Assembly: GCF_002999335.1 (NCBI RefSeq)
Contig: NW_020312039.1
Span: 85,001-147,425 of the forward strand
DNA from: Cyclospora cayetanensis
Lineage: Eukaryota > Apicomplexa > Conoidasida > Eucoccidiorida > Eimeriidae
Length of the DNA stretch: 62,425 nucleotides
Reading direction: 5' to 3'
This document shows positions 12,072 to 23,285 of the stretch, one piece after another (position 1 is the first letter of the stretch; each line of letters opens with the position of its first letter). A model generated the notes under the pieces. The model was not told the origin of the DNA. It ran no database searches and saw nothing but the letters and a program-made list of their open reading frames with translations. Position numbers and translations under genes: made by a program.

Positions 12072-14349
12072 ATGGGGAACCCCGTATTTCACGAAGCTTG
12101 CGAGGATATCTTCGGCATGCGGGTGCCTCCTGTCTCTCTCTGTTTCTGTTTGGTACTGCCCGCCCATGCTGCAACATCTGCCATCCAGCTGCTTAACCAG
12201 GAGGCTCCTCTTGCATCGCCTGTGCCGCAGGCTGCCTTCTGGCCTCCTGCGCACCAGGCTGGACTCCAAGACAGCCTGCCGCTTCCCTCGAAGCAAGCCA
12301 GAGGGCAGATGCAGCAGCAGCAGGTACTACAGCTAGCCATCGGCATCTATGAGCCAGAATGGCGACGCCGTCTCTCCTTCCAACACCTGAAGCGGTGCAA
12401 GGCCCTCAAGCAGACGCAGCAGGCCCTTGTGCTCTTGGGTTATTCCCCCGTAAGGTCGCTCGCCAAAGGCCTCTTCCCCCAACTGAATGAACGTCGCAGC
12501 TCTCCCTAGTGCCTCATCAATTCACATTCGTTCCCCGATGCTCCTTCCACCGATTTAGAGGACCTTAAGGAGGAAGGTTGAGGTCCTACCTGCCATGATT
12601 CGAAGACTTTTGCAGCCTCTCTAGCGGCTTTCGGTTAGCGTCCCTCTCTCTCTCGCTCTCTGTGTGCATGTATGTATATATATATATAACGTGCGTATGC
12701 ATGTCTGCACATGTATGTATAAGTGGGTGCATGCATATGTATGCGTATATCTAGGTATAAACGTACGTATATATGTGTATGAATACATATATGTACATAT
12801 GTGTATGTATGCATGTGCCGTCCTTGTTTGCTTCTTGCGGCTGCAGCACCTCTCCGAAAAAGTTCTCAATTTCCTCCTGACGGTCTGTCCAGTGGAAACA
12901 ATAGGGGCAAATGAAGATGGAGAAAATATTTTGGCGAGCGCGACGGTTGCAGCCCGAGCAGCAGCAGACAAAGCAGCGGCACGGGGGGAGTCTATCGTTA
13001 CGGCGGTCCATACTTCCGCAGCAACAACTGGTAACTTCGATACAGACCCTGCAGCAGCAGCAGCAGCAGCAGCAGACCAAGCAGCAGCCACGGAGACAGC
13101 AGCTGCAAGAGAGAGTCTCTGTAAGTTACAGGCATCAGGAGTCCGTAATGCTTTGTGGGCTTCCCCCTTGTGGGGTGAGTTGCTGCTGGTGTTGCTGGCG
13201 GTGCCTGCCGTCGCTCCACAATCGCAGTACCAGCAGCAGCCGTGGAGTGCTGTCTGGCCTTGTTTTTTTAATCGGAAGCGACCATCAGCGATGCCTGCAG
13301 CATTACCATCCTTAGGGGAGTCACTGTTGGAGAGGGCGGACCCCAGTGCTTCAGAGCGGAATACAGCGGTTGCTCCTCTGGAGCTAACGCAGAAGCAGAA
13401 AGAAGCGCATGCAGCCCTGCTGCAGCTTGCTGCAGATCGTGAGGCAGTCTTCAGTGTCTCCGTCGCTGGTGCCTTTGTCATTCGCGGCGGCGCCGCCTTG
13501 TGCTTATTTTCTACCCTTGAAGGATGATCCATAGGTCACTTACTCCGCCGCAGTAGCCTTTCGTACTACCTCAATGTCTTCTGCCCTTCTCGGGGCTTAT
13601 TTTCCTCTTGTTGGAGCTGCTGGCTCCCCCGCTGCCTTCCTATGTGCGCAGGAAGCTGCTGCCTGATCGTCTTCCACAGCTGCGGAGCAGAACTCACAAA
13701 CCGACTAGGCCGCAGCGACGACAGCAGCAGCAGCACCAGCAGCAGCGGCAGCATTAGCAAAGGCATATGCAAGAAAATCAGAACCAAAGATACCTCTGCC
13801 TGCAGTGACAGCATCTGCAGAGATCCTTTAAGCGGTTCTACAGCCACGACCGATGCAGGGGGATTAGCAAAGGCCCCTGTAGAAGTGGCGCCATGTGGCT
13901 GCCCTATCATCGGCTGCGGCTACGGGCCACATTGCTTCGACTTTTTGTGCAGCAGCACGAACTCCTGTACTACCAGCCCAAGCAGCAGATCTAGTGCGTG
14001 CGGGAAGGAGCCTGACCATCCGTTGCAGCACCCCGTGCTGCTCGCCATAGACTCCGTTGCGAAGAAGCTGCTGACCGAGCAAGAACGAGAACATCAGCTT
14101 CAGGGGCAGCAGCAGCAGCAGCAGTGCGCAGTTATATCTGAAGGGAACTATTACTGTCAAGCGACCTGCGTGTACATGCGAACGGAGCCGTGTATCATGT
14201 GCAGTATGGGCTTGTTGCAGTCGCGAGTTGAGGGCGTCTTTTTTATGAAGCCGCAAAATTCGCTGGGAGGCATTAGTGTTGCGGCGCTACACCGAGATAG
14301 ACGGCTGAATCATCCGTTTAGGGCTTTTCAACTTTTGCAGCAGTCGTAG
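12072..14349 (+). CDS. TAD3: tRNA-specific adenosine deaminase subunit Tad3/ADAT3
   Basis: Tad3/ADAT3 is the non-catalytic partner of Tad2/ADAT2; the heterodimer converts A34 to inosine at the wobble position of tRNAs. The last exon (about 13990-14349) holds the deaminase core: a zinc-binding HPV (DHPLQHPVLLAID) in which Val replaces the catalytic Glu of HAE, as is normal for Tad3; then a Gln-rich insert; then TEPCIMCSMGLLQSRV with the PCxxC zinc ligands; and the Tad3-type end LNHPFRAFQ. Exon 12072-12449 matches the N-terminal Tad3 region (AIQLLNQEAPL..., SFQHLKRCKALK). Probable middle exons include 12847-13120, with poly-Ala, and one starting near 13294 with LTQKQKEAHAALLQLA. Joins after about 13400 are unresolved. 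The opposite strand also has open frames here, but they match nothing. The gene ends convergently with DDX51. Confidence 0.72.
12660..12812. repeat. TATG/CATG/TA simple-sequence tract in a Tad3 intron
   Basis: About 150 bases made mainly of alternating purine-pyrimidine words (TATA, TATG, CATG, ACGTA), including a run of TA repeats near 12674-12687. The tract lies between Tad3 exons and has no coding potential on either strand. Confidence 0.75.
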
Positions 14350-14912
14350 AGACTCTTCGCCTCTTCGAAGCCGCAGCAGCAGTGTGTCGAAAGAGAAGAC
14401 CAACGAAGTTGTTCCTCAAGCAGCAGTTGCAACTTCCGAAAGCACAGTGCCTCCAAGAAGGTGTCTTTGCGGTTTCGCGTTTGTTGACTACGGCCGTCGG
14501 TCCTTGCTGTGCGGTTAGCCGCCGTACGGCAAGTGCTGAGCAGCTGGCCGATATGCAAACTTTTGTTCTGTGGGCTGTCTAGCAGCAATATTAGCCTTTC
14601 AGGCACAGGAGTACAAAGCAGCATGGCCCTATATGCGCTGCCGAGGCCCTACTCTTGCCTCCATTCGTTAGATCTTATAGGTGTATGTGGCGCTCTGGGT
14701 AGCGGCTGGCCATTGGGGGGAACGGGGGGAGCTGCTGGAAGGATAGACGTGAGTACTCTGCACCACTGCAAAGCGCTAAATCCTCGCTTGCCAAGTACGT
14801 ACTCGGCTACCTCCGGCAGTCTAGGACGCAGCCATTAAGCTGGCACTGAATCGCTTCTTGAAGCATGTGCACTGGGCGGTTGAGCAAATGCGTGTCCAAG
14901 CTAGCAAGCTAG
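14350..14912. other. Short spacer between convergent Tad3 and DDX51
   Basis: The 3' ends of the two genes face each other here. A few open frames span the spacer, but none shows a conserved motif. Confidence 0.5.
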
Positions 14913-17900
14913 CTAGATTGCTGCTGGCTCGCACACTGCTGGTTCGTCTACACGCTTCCACGGTTCGACACCAGGCCGCAGCTCTTCAGAAGGCCTTAGG
15001 TGACCACGACCCTCTGCAACCGTCAGCCGTCGCAGCTCGTCTAGCAAGCTCTCATACCTACAGACACCCAGGCGAAAAGTTGCAGAAGGACACAACGCGA
15101 CTGCTGGAGAGCTAAAAATCTATTTAGAGCGGCTCTCGAAAAAGTTCCGGCAGCCACTGCAGTCCTAAAACAGCAACAGCCGCAGTCAGCAGCAAGTACG
15201 TCAGCAGCAGCACAACAAGCGGCACGTACCCCGGTTTCAGCTGCCGTATAACTGCAGTAGGTGCTTGATATTTCTGCATCTCCCCGCAGATGCTGAGGCC
15301 AGCGGCCTTAACAAGGCATCGGAACCTCCCAAACTCCTCCGGTGTGAAAAGGCACACCGACAATCCCTTGCGCCGGGCCCTACAGGAGCGACAAACGCAG
15401 ACACGGCACCAACGGCGTGCGTCATTGATGGCCGCTGCCGTATGCGCATAGACCTTGAAAAAGGCACCAGTAGGCAGGCACACGTCGGCCATGGGAACGC
15501 ACTCGACAGCAGCAACGCAACGCTAGTTGCGACAGCATTAACGGACCGGCCGCTTCTCCCGGCTCTGTGGATATACGCATGTGGGTTTTGTGGTGCATCG
15601 TAGTGTAGCACAGCTTGAACGTCTGAGATGTCGAGGCCTCGTGCGGCTACGTCCGAGCAAATGAGCACCTCCGTTTGCCCCGCCCTAAAGCGCACGCCGC
15701 ATCTGACCATACACCCAGCTAGAATTAAAAGATCCCAAACGCTGAAGAGGACGCAAGAAGTGAAGTGACAGCAGGGGCTGGAGAACTGTGCAGGCACTCG
15801 AGAGACAGACGCCCAATTGGAAAGAGGAGGGCGCGAAGAAGGGCAACACAGCTGGGTAGATCGTGAGAGGCTGCATTCTGCGAGCGTGGAAGCAAGCATT
15901 CGTAGGTTTAAACCCCGACAGCTCAGAAGGCTTGGGGCCTGTACTCTGATTCTGACATGAATTGTCTCAGTAGCCGGTGTCGCTCCTGTTGCGAGAGGCT
16001 TGAGCTAAACTCCCTTATGGACTGAGGATAGCGATTTCTGCCTCTGTGGCTGTTGCTTTTGCTGCTGCTGCTGGTATCTTCGGTTTCTTCCGAGCCGAAC
16101 GGTGGGACAAAATCCTCCAGCCTCCTGAGCAGCATACACCTTAAGAACGGCGTCCGCAATGAGCAAGCATACTGGAAGGGCAGTTGCCGTCACGCAGACT
16201 ATTCGCCTTCGCTGCTGCTGAGCAGTGGCAAGAGGTCGGTGACAACTTATGCAATGCTCTGCGCAGGCGCTCGGGAGCCCGCCTGCCAACAAGGCCACTG
16301 CCCCCCACACACATCAACCCCTGAACCCTCGTCACATGCGTCTTAATTTCTATATTCGAAAGCGAGCCATGAAAAACAGACCGATGTAACTACAGATATG
16401 TAGAGGCCCGCACGACGCGCTAGCTAGCAAGAGGTGGATGCACATATCAGCAGACACACCGCCGACTTGCATGCCTGTTGCATGTACATATATATGTGTA
16501 ATATAGTTGAGTATTGCAGATGCCTGTAGGGACTTTATAGCGAAAACCCCTTATATATACACTGATTGAGGGCATCACAGCGCAGCGTTTCTAGTATGTC
16601 TCTTTGGAATAAGGCTTGTGGCTACGAAGGGTTTAGGGGCTAGAGAAGCCTCTTGAGTAGCAGTTCGGAGACCTCAAGATCACGGCACCTCACCGCTCTC
16701 GTGACTGGAAGTGAAGCTGCAGAAGCCGCGTCAGCCGATGCGCTGCCTGCCGCGATCCACAGAATACCACTACACGTAAGAGGCCCCTCTTCCGAGACCT
16801 ATCAGCCCCCCTAGGAGGCACCCCCGTAGATCCCCCGTCCTCGACTCCTTCTACCTCTACTGGCTCGAGATCACCTTGATCTGCTGCTGCCGCGTTGGCA
16901 AGCTGGTAGAGCAGTGCCATGAGGACCAGGGGTTTGCGCTCAGGCTTGCACAGCACAAACTTCTGCTGCAAGAGAGAAGGCATCTGGGCCTTCCCTGAGG
17001 CACACGCATGTATGCATACGTATACACGCGATGTATGCCGAACGTGTATCTCGGCTACGTGCTGAAGGCTTTACACGTAATGGCTGCTAATGTGGAAAAG
17101 ACGCACAGCTTGCGGGCGGTGTATCTCCGAAAGTCCCGCCACTACCCCACGAACAGAATGTAGCAACAAACACACCCTGACCCCCCCCCTTCTATACCTG
17201 TTGGAGAGCAAAAGAAGAAAAGGGGTCTGTAGAGCTGGAGGTCGTGTAGGGCCCTTGGGTTCCGTGTCATGGTCGCAGAGAAAACTGAAACCAGGATTAC
17301 ACTTCCACAGTACTACTGGTGAAACGCAACGTTTCATTCGGAAAGACACGCTAGAGCCACAAACGTGGACATCTCCATCCTTACACCCTCGATTCAATTG
17401 TTGCATAAGGCCTAGGTCGTGCAGCAGTCAAGATAAAAGGTTTAGCACCCAGAGTTCACGTTCTGCGGTTTAAGGGCTCACGAATTTTCCTGACAGGTGG
17501 CACGTGCAGCAACCCGTTGACGTCGTTCCACTGCCCCTGGAAGCTCCCCCCGACGGAAGGGGCCCTCGTACAGCCAATACCCATGAAGGCCTCTTTTTGG
17601 GGGCCCTCCCGCAGGGCAGCGATAAGACGAGATACCTCGAGCCATCCATGAAACGACTGCAGCACGCACCGAACGCAGAAGAGGCTTTGTGGATAGCGGC
17701 GAGGAAGCGCTCTTACATGTGCCTCCTCCTCCAGAGAGGCCCCTTTCGCTAAGGATTCCCACCGAGTCCGTTGCATGCGTAGCGAACGGCAGCAGCAGCT
17801 AGCTAGAAAGGCTGCTAAAGCAACGTTTCATGACACGAAACAGACCTGCTTCAGGAGTCTATCCGCTTCATCCACGACAAGCCACCGCAGCGCTTCGAAA

Positions 17901-20002
17901 GAAGGACCTAGTCCTGCATGCGCAGCCGCAAACCCTAGAGTCTGAGATCGGCGGAGGCGTGGCGTGCCCTTGAAAGGGCGCAAGTGCCAAGTTGGACTCT
18001 ATACCGCTTGCCACATGGCCGGCTAGCTGAGGATCTAGCCACCCTTTCGGTTCAGACCGGCATGGGTTGCTGCTTCCCAAGGCATAGCCCTAACCTTGCG
18101 TGCCCTTCTTCTTGTGATGAATGTAGACATGCGCGATATCCACAAACCTCCCAGGCGTACAGACAAGGATGTCTGCAGGCTGGCCAGTCACCCTGACGAG
18201 CCTCCCTTCAGCAGCAGCAACAGCAGCAGCTGCTGCTTCTGCGTCTCCCAAGGCGGCAGCAGCGGCTCCTGTTGCTGCAGTTGCTTTCTGCCTCTTGGAC
18301 GCGGCTGTCGTCTCTCCTGCGAGGCAGACGACCCGCAAAACTCGCGATGCCCCCTCCGCTCCAGCGAAGGAGATCCGTCCTTGCTCGCTCCCCTGCTTCC
18401 TCGAATCCATGAGCACATTAAAAACACCAGTGACCTGCACGGCTAACTCCCTTGTCGGCGTCAATACCACGCAGCGTAAGAGGGGCACTGCACAGAGACA
18501 CAGAGACACATATACATGTGTGTGTATAGATACGTATACATGTACCACGAGATGAACACTTTCACGCATATATCTTTAATAAGCCCCCTTCCGTTTGTGT
18601 GTGTCTGTATGCCTGTGCGTCTGTATGTATACATATATATATATATATTCTTATACATGATCGGAAAGAGCACACGAAGGCTGAAGGGCAGCTCCTGCAG
18701 CCTTGAATGAGGCAACACATCGCGCAAACAGAAAGCTCTGCATCTCATGCATTGCCTCTCTGCACACTACTACCACGAACGTACCGCGAGAGCTGAAGAG
18801 GTGGCTCACAAGGGGCAGCGCGTAACAAAGAGTCTTCCCCTCGCCTGCAGGACGCCACAATACTCTTAGCCTCGAAAGAACCTTTTTACCAAGAAAAATT
18901 TGCGCTCACGGATATCTGAGATGGATGTCTGCACCAGCGAATGTCACGAGAAGATAGGCCTACAGGTTTCAGGGCTTGAGTTACCTGTTGCTGCGTGTAC
19001 GCAGACGTCACTGGCTTCGGAGGAACCAAAAGGCAGCTCGAGCAAGCGCAGCAAATGCGGAATAACCGCCATTTGAACTGCACCGACAGCAGCACACTAA
19101 GCAGAAGCTAACATGCTGACGAAGGTGCCAGTGAGAGAAGTGATATAAATAACACCCCGCCGCATGCTGCAACAACAGCAAAACGCGGGCGGGGAAGCAG
19201 TGGCACCAAAACGGGGAAGTGCTATGGGTGGGGCAGACGCTGTTGGCAGTTTCCTGCAACAGAGAACCTGATGTTTAAAGAGGGGCCTCGAATCGCACTG
19301 CCCGGTAAGCCTTCATGTTTACGCTTATCTTGCTGCTAGTGCTCTTGATGCTGGAGGTGCCTACGCCGCGCTCGGAGACCCCCAGTGTCTTTGTACGGGT
19401 TGGCTCGCATGAACTGGATATCTCAAGGCAGAAAGACTCTTACTCGGGAATAAGACGTTGCCTATGCGTCTGCGGAAGGCTGCAGCAGCAGCAGGGTGCA
19501 GCAATTCCAGCACCGCGTCCGATTTCGAGATGTCTTCTGCTTCGTCTGGTACCAAAATATACCTGCTAGTCCAGTCAGGAAGGCGCTGCTGCTGCTGCGG
19601 CTGCCTGTGCTGTGCGGATCTCGACTGAAGCGACTGGTGCTGCTGCTGCGTGTGCTGTGGGCTTAATTCACTTGTTGAGCCAGCCTCTACAAGCTTCTCT
19701 TCGGAGGCGACTGTCTGGACTAGCTGCTGCTGATGCGCTTCCGTCCGCCGAGCTTTTCGTGACGTCAATCCATCCTCAGATGGCGCTACTGAAGACTCTT
19801 CAGTAAACCCCTTTTCCCTCTTCTGCCTTCTTTGTGGTGCCCCCCCTTCCCCAGCGCTCCCAGCGGCCTCCTGCTGGCCTTCCGCTCCTGCATTTGCCAC
19901 TGCCGTCGCCGTTGCCGCTGCTGCTGCAGCTTCGAGGATGCGCTCTCTCCTTGTTTTGGTCTTAGAGGCCCCTCCCAGAGAGGGCCCCTTTTTTGAGGCC
20001 AT
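14913..20002 (-). CDS. DDX51: DEAD-box RNA helicase DDX51/Dbp6 (60S biogenesis)
   Basis: DDX51 (yeast Dbp6) is a nucleolar ATP-dependent RNA helicase needed for early large-subunit assembly. Twelve exons join in phase to 785 residues: 19444-20002, 18985-19077, 18785-18844, 18095-18487, 17846-17934, 17482-17656, 17198-17284, 16694-16994, 15957-16124, 15547-15684, 15230-15379 and 14913-15057. Helicase motifs appear in order: LFPIQMAVIP (Q-like, about 185), motif I AATGEGKTL, PTREL, TPGRF, DEAD (VVDEADRLL, about 390), SAT (LFSATMTRNP, about 459), SDVAARGLD (about 650) and HRAGRSGRARR (about 678). The C-terminal YESLLDEL matches the DDX51 tail. The N-terminus has Ala- and Gln-rich tracts, and an Ala-rich insert separates PTREL from TPGRF. 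The ATG at 20002 is the first in the frame of exon 1. Confidence 0.95.
18496..18655. repeat. Simple-sequence TA/TG tract in a DDX51 intron
   Basis: Alternating TA, TG and CA words, with a pure TA run near 18633-18648, inside the intron between exons 18095-18487 and 18785-18844. No coding signal is present. Confidence 0.75.
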
Positions 20003-20483
20003 CCGCTAGGGGCCCTTCTTGCCGCCTCCCCGAACCCCTTCAACCCTTCTCCGCTTTTTCTGATACAATTTTAAATGCTTAGGCTTTCAACTTGAGCTGC
20101 TGCGGGACGAATGCGTCGGCAAATCCGACGCAAGGCTCGACGCTAGAGGGGCCCCGCGATGGAACGCTGAAGGGGGGCCCCAGCCCAGCCAGTAGGGCGG
20201 TGACCCATCTGCTGGGGGGCCCCCTTTTTCGCCATTTCCTAGTATTTTACGCGAGCTAAACATGCCTGTAGGATGCTTTTTTTCTCAGCAATTGATCTCT
20301 AGGGTGCATCCCCGCTACCCTGCCCACTGTGCTCCTGCGCCTCCCGGGAGCTTCGATACCTTCGCCCTCCTCCCTCTTCAGAGGGTCTTCTCAGGGCCCT
20401 TCACACTTTTGCTCGAATCTTTCACCCGGCGCTTCCGAGTCACAAAAACTGCTCGTGTGCGGACTCATACTCGGCAGAGAGAA
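20003..20483. promoter_or_regulatory. Divergent promoter region between DDX51 and AOS1 with GGGGCCCC palindromes
   Basis: This 481-base spacer separates the starts of DDX51 (-) and AOS1 (+). It contains GGGGCCCC at 20148-20155, 20174-20181 and 20216-20223, the same palindrome seen three times in the NLE1/Tad3 spacer. Similar GGGGCCC words sit at the first codons of DDX51 (near 19982) and near 20009. Confidence 0.5.
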
Positions 20484-23285
20484 ATGAACGGGCAACACGA
20501 GGCCACACAAGACGCGGGGGCCTCTGGGTGTTCCCATGGCTCCAAGGGGCCCCTGGAGGAGGCCCAAAAGGTACTAGACCGTCAAATCCGGCTGTGGGGT
20601 CTTGAGGCGCAGCGCAAGTAGGTGCTCAAACAATTGCTATCCGGTGCAGCACCCCGAAGGAAAGCGGGTTTTATCGGCGTAGCCACGCTGTACATCGAGA
20701 TGTCTGTGTGTACATTTGTTACATTAGCACTCTCAAACTCCATGCAGCCTGACACTCCATGTAATTTTCATGGCCAAAAGGTTGCTTGACTTGCAGTAGG
20801 CAGCTGTATGCCCCCTACAAACAACTTGTCTCTGCACGCGCAGCTTCCCCGAACAGTGATCGTGTCCATGCCTTTCGCTGACAGTCTGTGTACAAATATA
20901 TATGCGTGTAACTTTGTATATACATGTATATTGTATTTATGTGGACCTCAGGCTGCTGGCGGCCCGCGTTCTGATCCTTGGTCTCTCCGCCATCAATGCA
21001 GAGGCTAGCAAAGACCTCGCACTTGCCGGTCAGGGTGCTACCATTTTATCGCCTGTTGCTGAATTTTTCTTGTGACTACCACTCAATGCTGTTGTTTCTC
21101 ACTGCTGTTTTCGATTCCTCTCGCTCCGGATTTCTCGCTCCCCGTGGATATTTTCTGTGGATGAGGCGATACGGGTGTATGGAGTTTGCGTGTAGGCGTC
21201 TCTCAAACGCTTTGTGACGACCGCCCCTGGGGGAATGAAGACATCAGAACCAATTACCTCCCAGCTCTCGCTGCCTCACTGGACACAAACTGCAGCGTAG
21301 GCTCACCTGGGGCTTCGATTGCTGCTGCTACGCTATGTACTTTCAGTAGCATTCGTTACAGAAATTGCCTTCTCTGCTTTTGGTGTGACTGTTGCCGTCA
21401 AAACACCTGTGCTCCCTGAGACGTGCCCGCTGAGGCTTTGGAGTTTGCGTCCAGACCGCAGAGGCCAGTAAGAAGGGCTTGGCGTCCATCGCCTCCTTCG
21501 TGTCTTTTGCCTCGGTGACCCTTGAGGCTTTGGGCCTTGGGGAGAATGCAAACCCTGCAACTCTAGAAGGCGTCCTCAAGCAGTTTACCTGTATTTGTGT
21601 CGCTGCTGAGATGTTCCCTCTCCACACGCTGGTAGGCCACACCTGCAAACTGCAGATCGCTTCCGTGCCTCTAAGGGCCCTTACTGTTGCACGCGATATG
21701 GTGGGATGGCAGCCGACGCGAGACGAGCTTCGTCCTTCCAAGGCTCTTTTGCAGCTTGGACACGCTTTGCGTCTTCTCTGCAGGGCCAGCTAGCGGCTGC
21801 CTGCCGGAAGCTAGGAGTGGTAAGAGGGGAAATCCTAAGCGCAAAAAGCTACTTGCCACCAAACTCCACCCCGTGAGATTTACGGCTTAGAGCGTAAAAA
21901 ACTGTGGGATTCGTGGTTACTTGTGCACCTGGGTGAGTGTTTGTGTGTGTATCTGTGTGTCTGTGTGTCTTCGTGTGACCAGGGCTTGGTCGTCTCTCAG
22001 TGCTGTGGCAGCATTGGCTTCTTTCTGCAAGACTTTGGCACCTACGAGCTGTATATACATACACACCTGGGGTTCCTTTTCTCCCTGACACTAGCAGTAG
22101 ACTATCTGGAGGCACTAGGTAGCTGCACATAAGTTCACTTTCGTAATGATGGCAGTCTATAGGGGTTTGTAGTACAAAGCAATCCTTTTGCGAGCTTTCC
22201 AAGGGTTCACGGTTCTGGTTTACTACTTGTTGGCGTTTGGCGTGCTGCAGAGCCCCGAAAGAAGGCGGTGACAGCACACGTGTATCGCATCCACCTCTCC
22301 TTGATGCCCTTAGCGCAAAGTTGGTGTGTCGGGCTCTACAGTTCAGGACTAAAGACTCCTTCCCCTTCGGTCGGCACAAGTTGCATGCACGCATAGGACT
22401 CCGAATGTGGTGTTTTTTTTCGTTTGCCCTGGCCGCTTAGGGAGAGTTGGACCAAAGAGTGAATGCCGCCGTCTTTGCATTGTTGGGTAAGCTGCACAAT
22501 ATGTTTGCGGACTGTGGGCCTCGGGGCTTCTGGGCAGAATCATACACTGATTATGGTTATTTGTGAAGCCTTTGTTGCAGCGCTCCTCCGCTGGGAGCTA
22601 GAGATCCAACAGCCACGACGTTCACTAGTGTCGTCCGATACCAAGGAATCAGCAGCGGCAGCTGCAGCAACCGAGATGGAGGCTGCAACCGCAGCGATTC
22701 TTGCGGCTGAGAGAGTAAAAGTAACACCAGAGATACGACGAGCGCTAAGGTGCGTTTTTGGGCCCATGTAAGCTCTGTGGGATCCAGCGTTTGGGATTGC
22801 GAGTGTCAAAGCCTCTCTTGGCCTTTGCCGATTGTGGATTGGAGTGAAAAATTAAGAAAGGGGTCGTATTTCTGCGTTGCCTCCGTCCAGGGATTTGGCC
22901 ACTGGCTATAACGTGCAGCTGAACGCTACTGCCGCCGTTGTTGGCGGCCTCGTGGGTGCGTTGGGTTTTTAAGGTCTGGGTGGTTTAATCTTCCATGGTT
23001 GTTTTCTGCCGCGTAGTGCTGGTATCCTCTGCTTGCGGAGGCACCCTATTCCTGTGGGGCAGATTGGCAAAAGAACGAGTGGGAAGCTAGGCGCCGGGGT
23101 CAGGCTTCTGAGTAAGGGCTAATAGTAGTGTTTGTGGCTGTGTGTGAGCAGCTCAAGAAGTTAGGAAGTTTGTTGCGCGAGAACAAAAGGCGGTTCCCAA
23201 TGTCGTTGTGTTTGACGGACACTCATCGTGTGCTGCCGTAGCAAGTGTCCCAGACAGCAGTATTCAAAATAGTGAAATGGCTTGA
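20484..23285 (+). CDS. AOS1: SUMO-activating enzyme subunit 1 (AOS1/SAE1)
   Basis: AOS1 is the adenylation-domain half of the SUMO E1; with UBA2 it activates SUMO using ATP. Exon 20484-20617 starts with ATG in a good context and ends with LDRQIRLWGLEAQR, the AOS1 signature. Further exons in phase: 20952-21028 (VLILGLSAINAEASKDL, nucleotide-binding loop), 21196-21296 (DDRPWGNEDIRTNYL), 21464-21631 (VLKQFTCICVAAEMF), 21784-21819 (GQLAAACRKLGV), 22001-22050 (GSIGFFLQDFG), 22441-22486, 22581-22749 (ALLRWELEIQQP plus poly-Ala), 22891-22955 (NATAAVVGGLVG) and 23152-23285 (AQEVRKFVAREQ...VVVFDG), ending in TGA. One exon between 22051 and 22440 is probably missed, because phases do not join there. 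No catalytic Cys is expected in this subunit. Confidence 0.9.

Noticed and set aside
11934..12510. Minus-strand open frames opposite the start of Tad3, one giving a compact protein-like sequence
   Set aside because: The plus strand matches the N-terminal part of Tad3 (AIQLLNQEAPL and HLKRCKALK) with an ATG and a GTAAGG donor; the minus reading matches no family I know.
12960..13110. CAG-rich direct repeats considered as a CRISPR-like or regulatory array
   Set aside because: They are coding trinucleotide tracts giving poly-Ala or poly-Gln, common in eimeriid exons; there are no spacers.
12621..13532. Long minus-strand frame of 303 codons
   Set aside because: It runs through simple TATG repeats and CAG tracts and shows no motif; plus-strand exons with proper donors and acceptors overlap it.
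17071..17406. A KLCVFSTL stretch first considered as a changed SAT motif of DDX51
   Set aside because: The exon 17198-17284 supplies a normal LFSATMTRNP motif with correct phases on both sides, so the other stretch is intronic.
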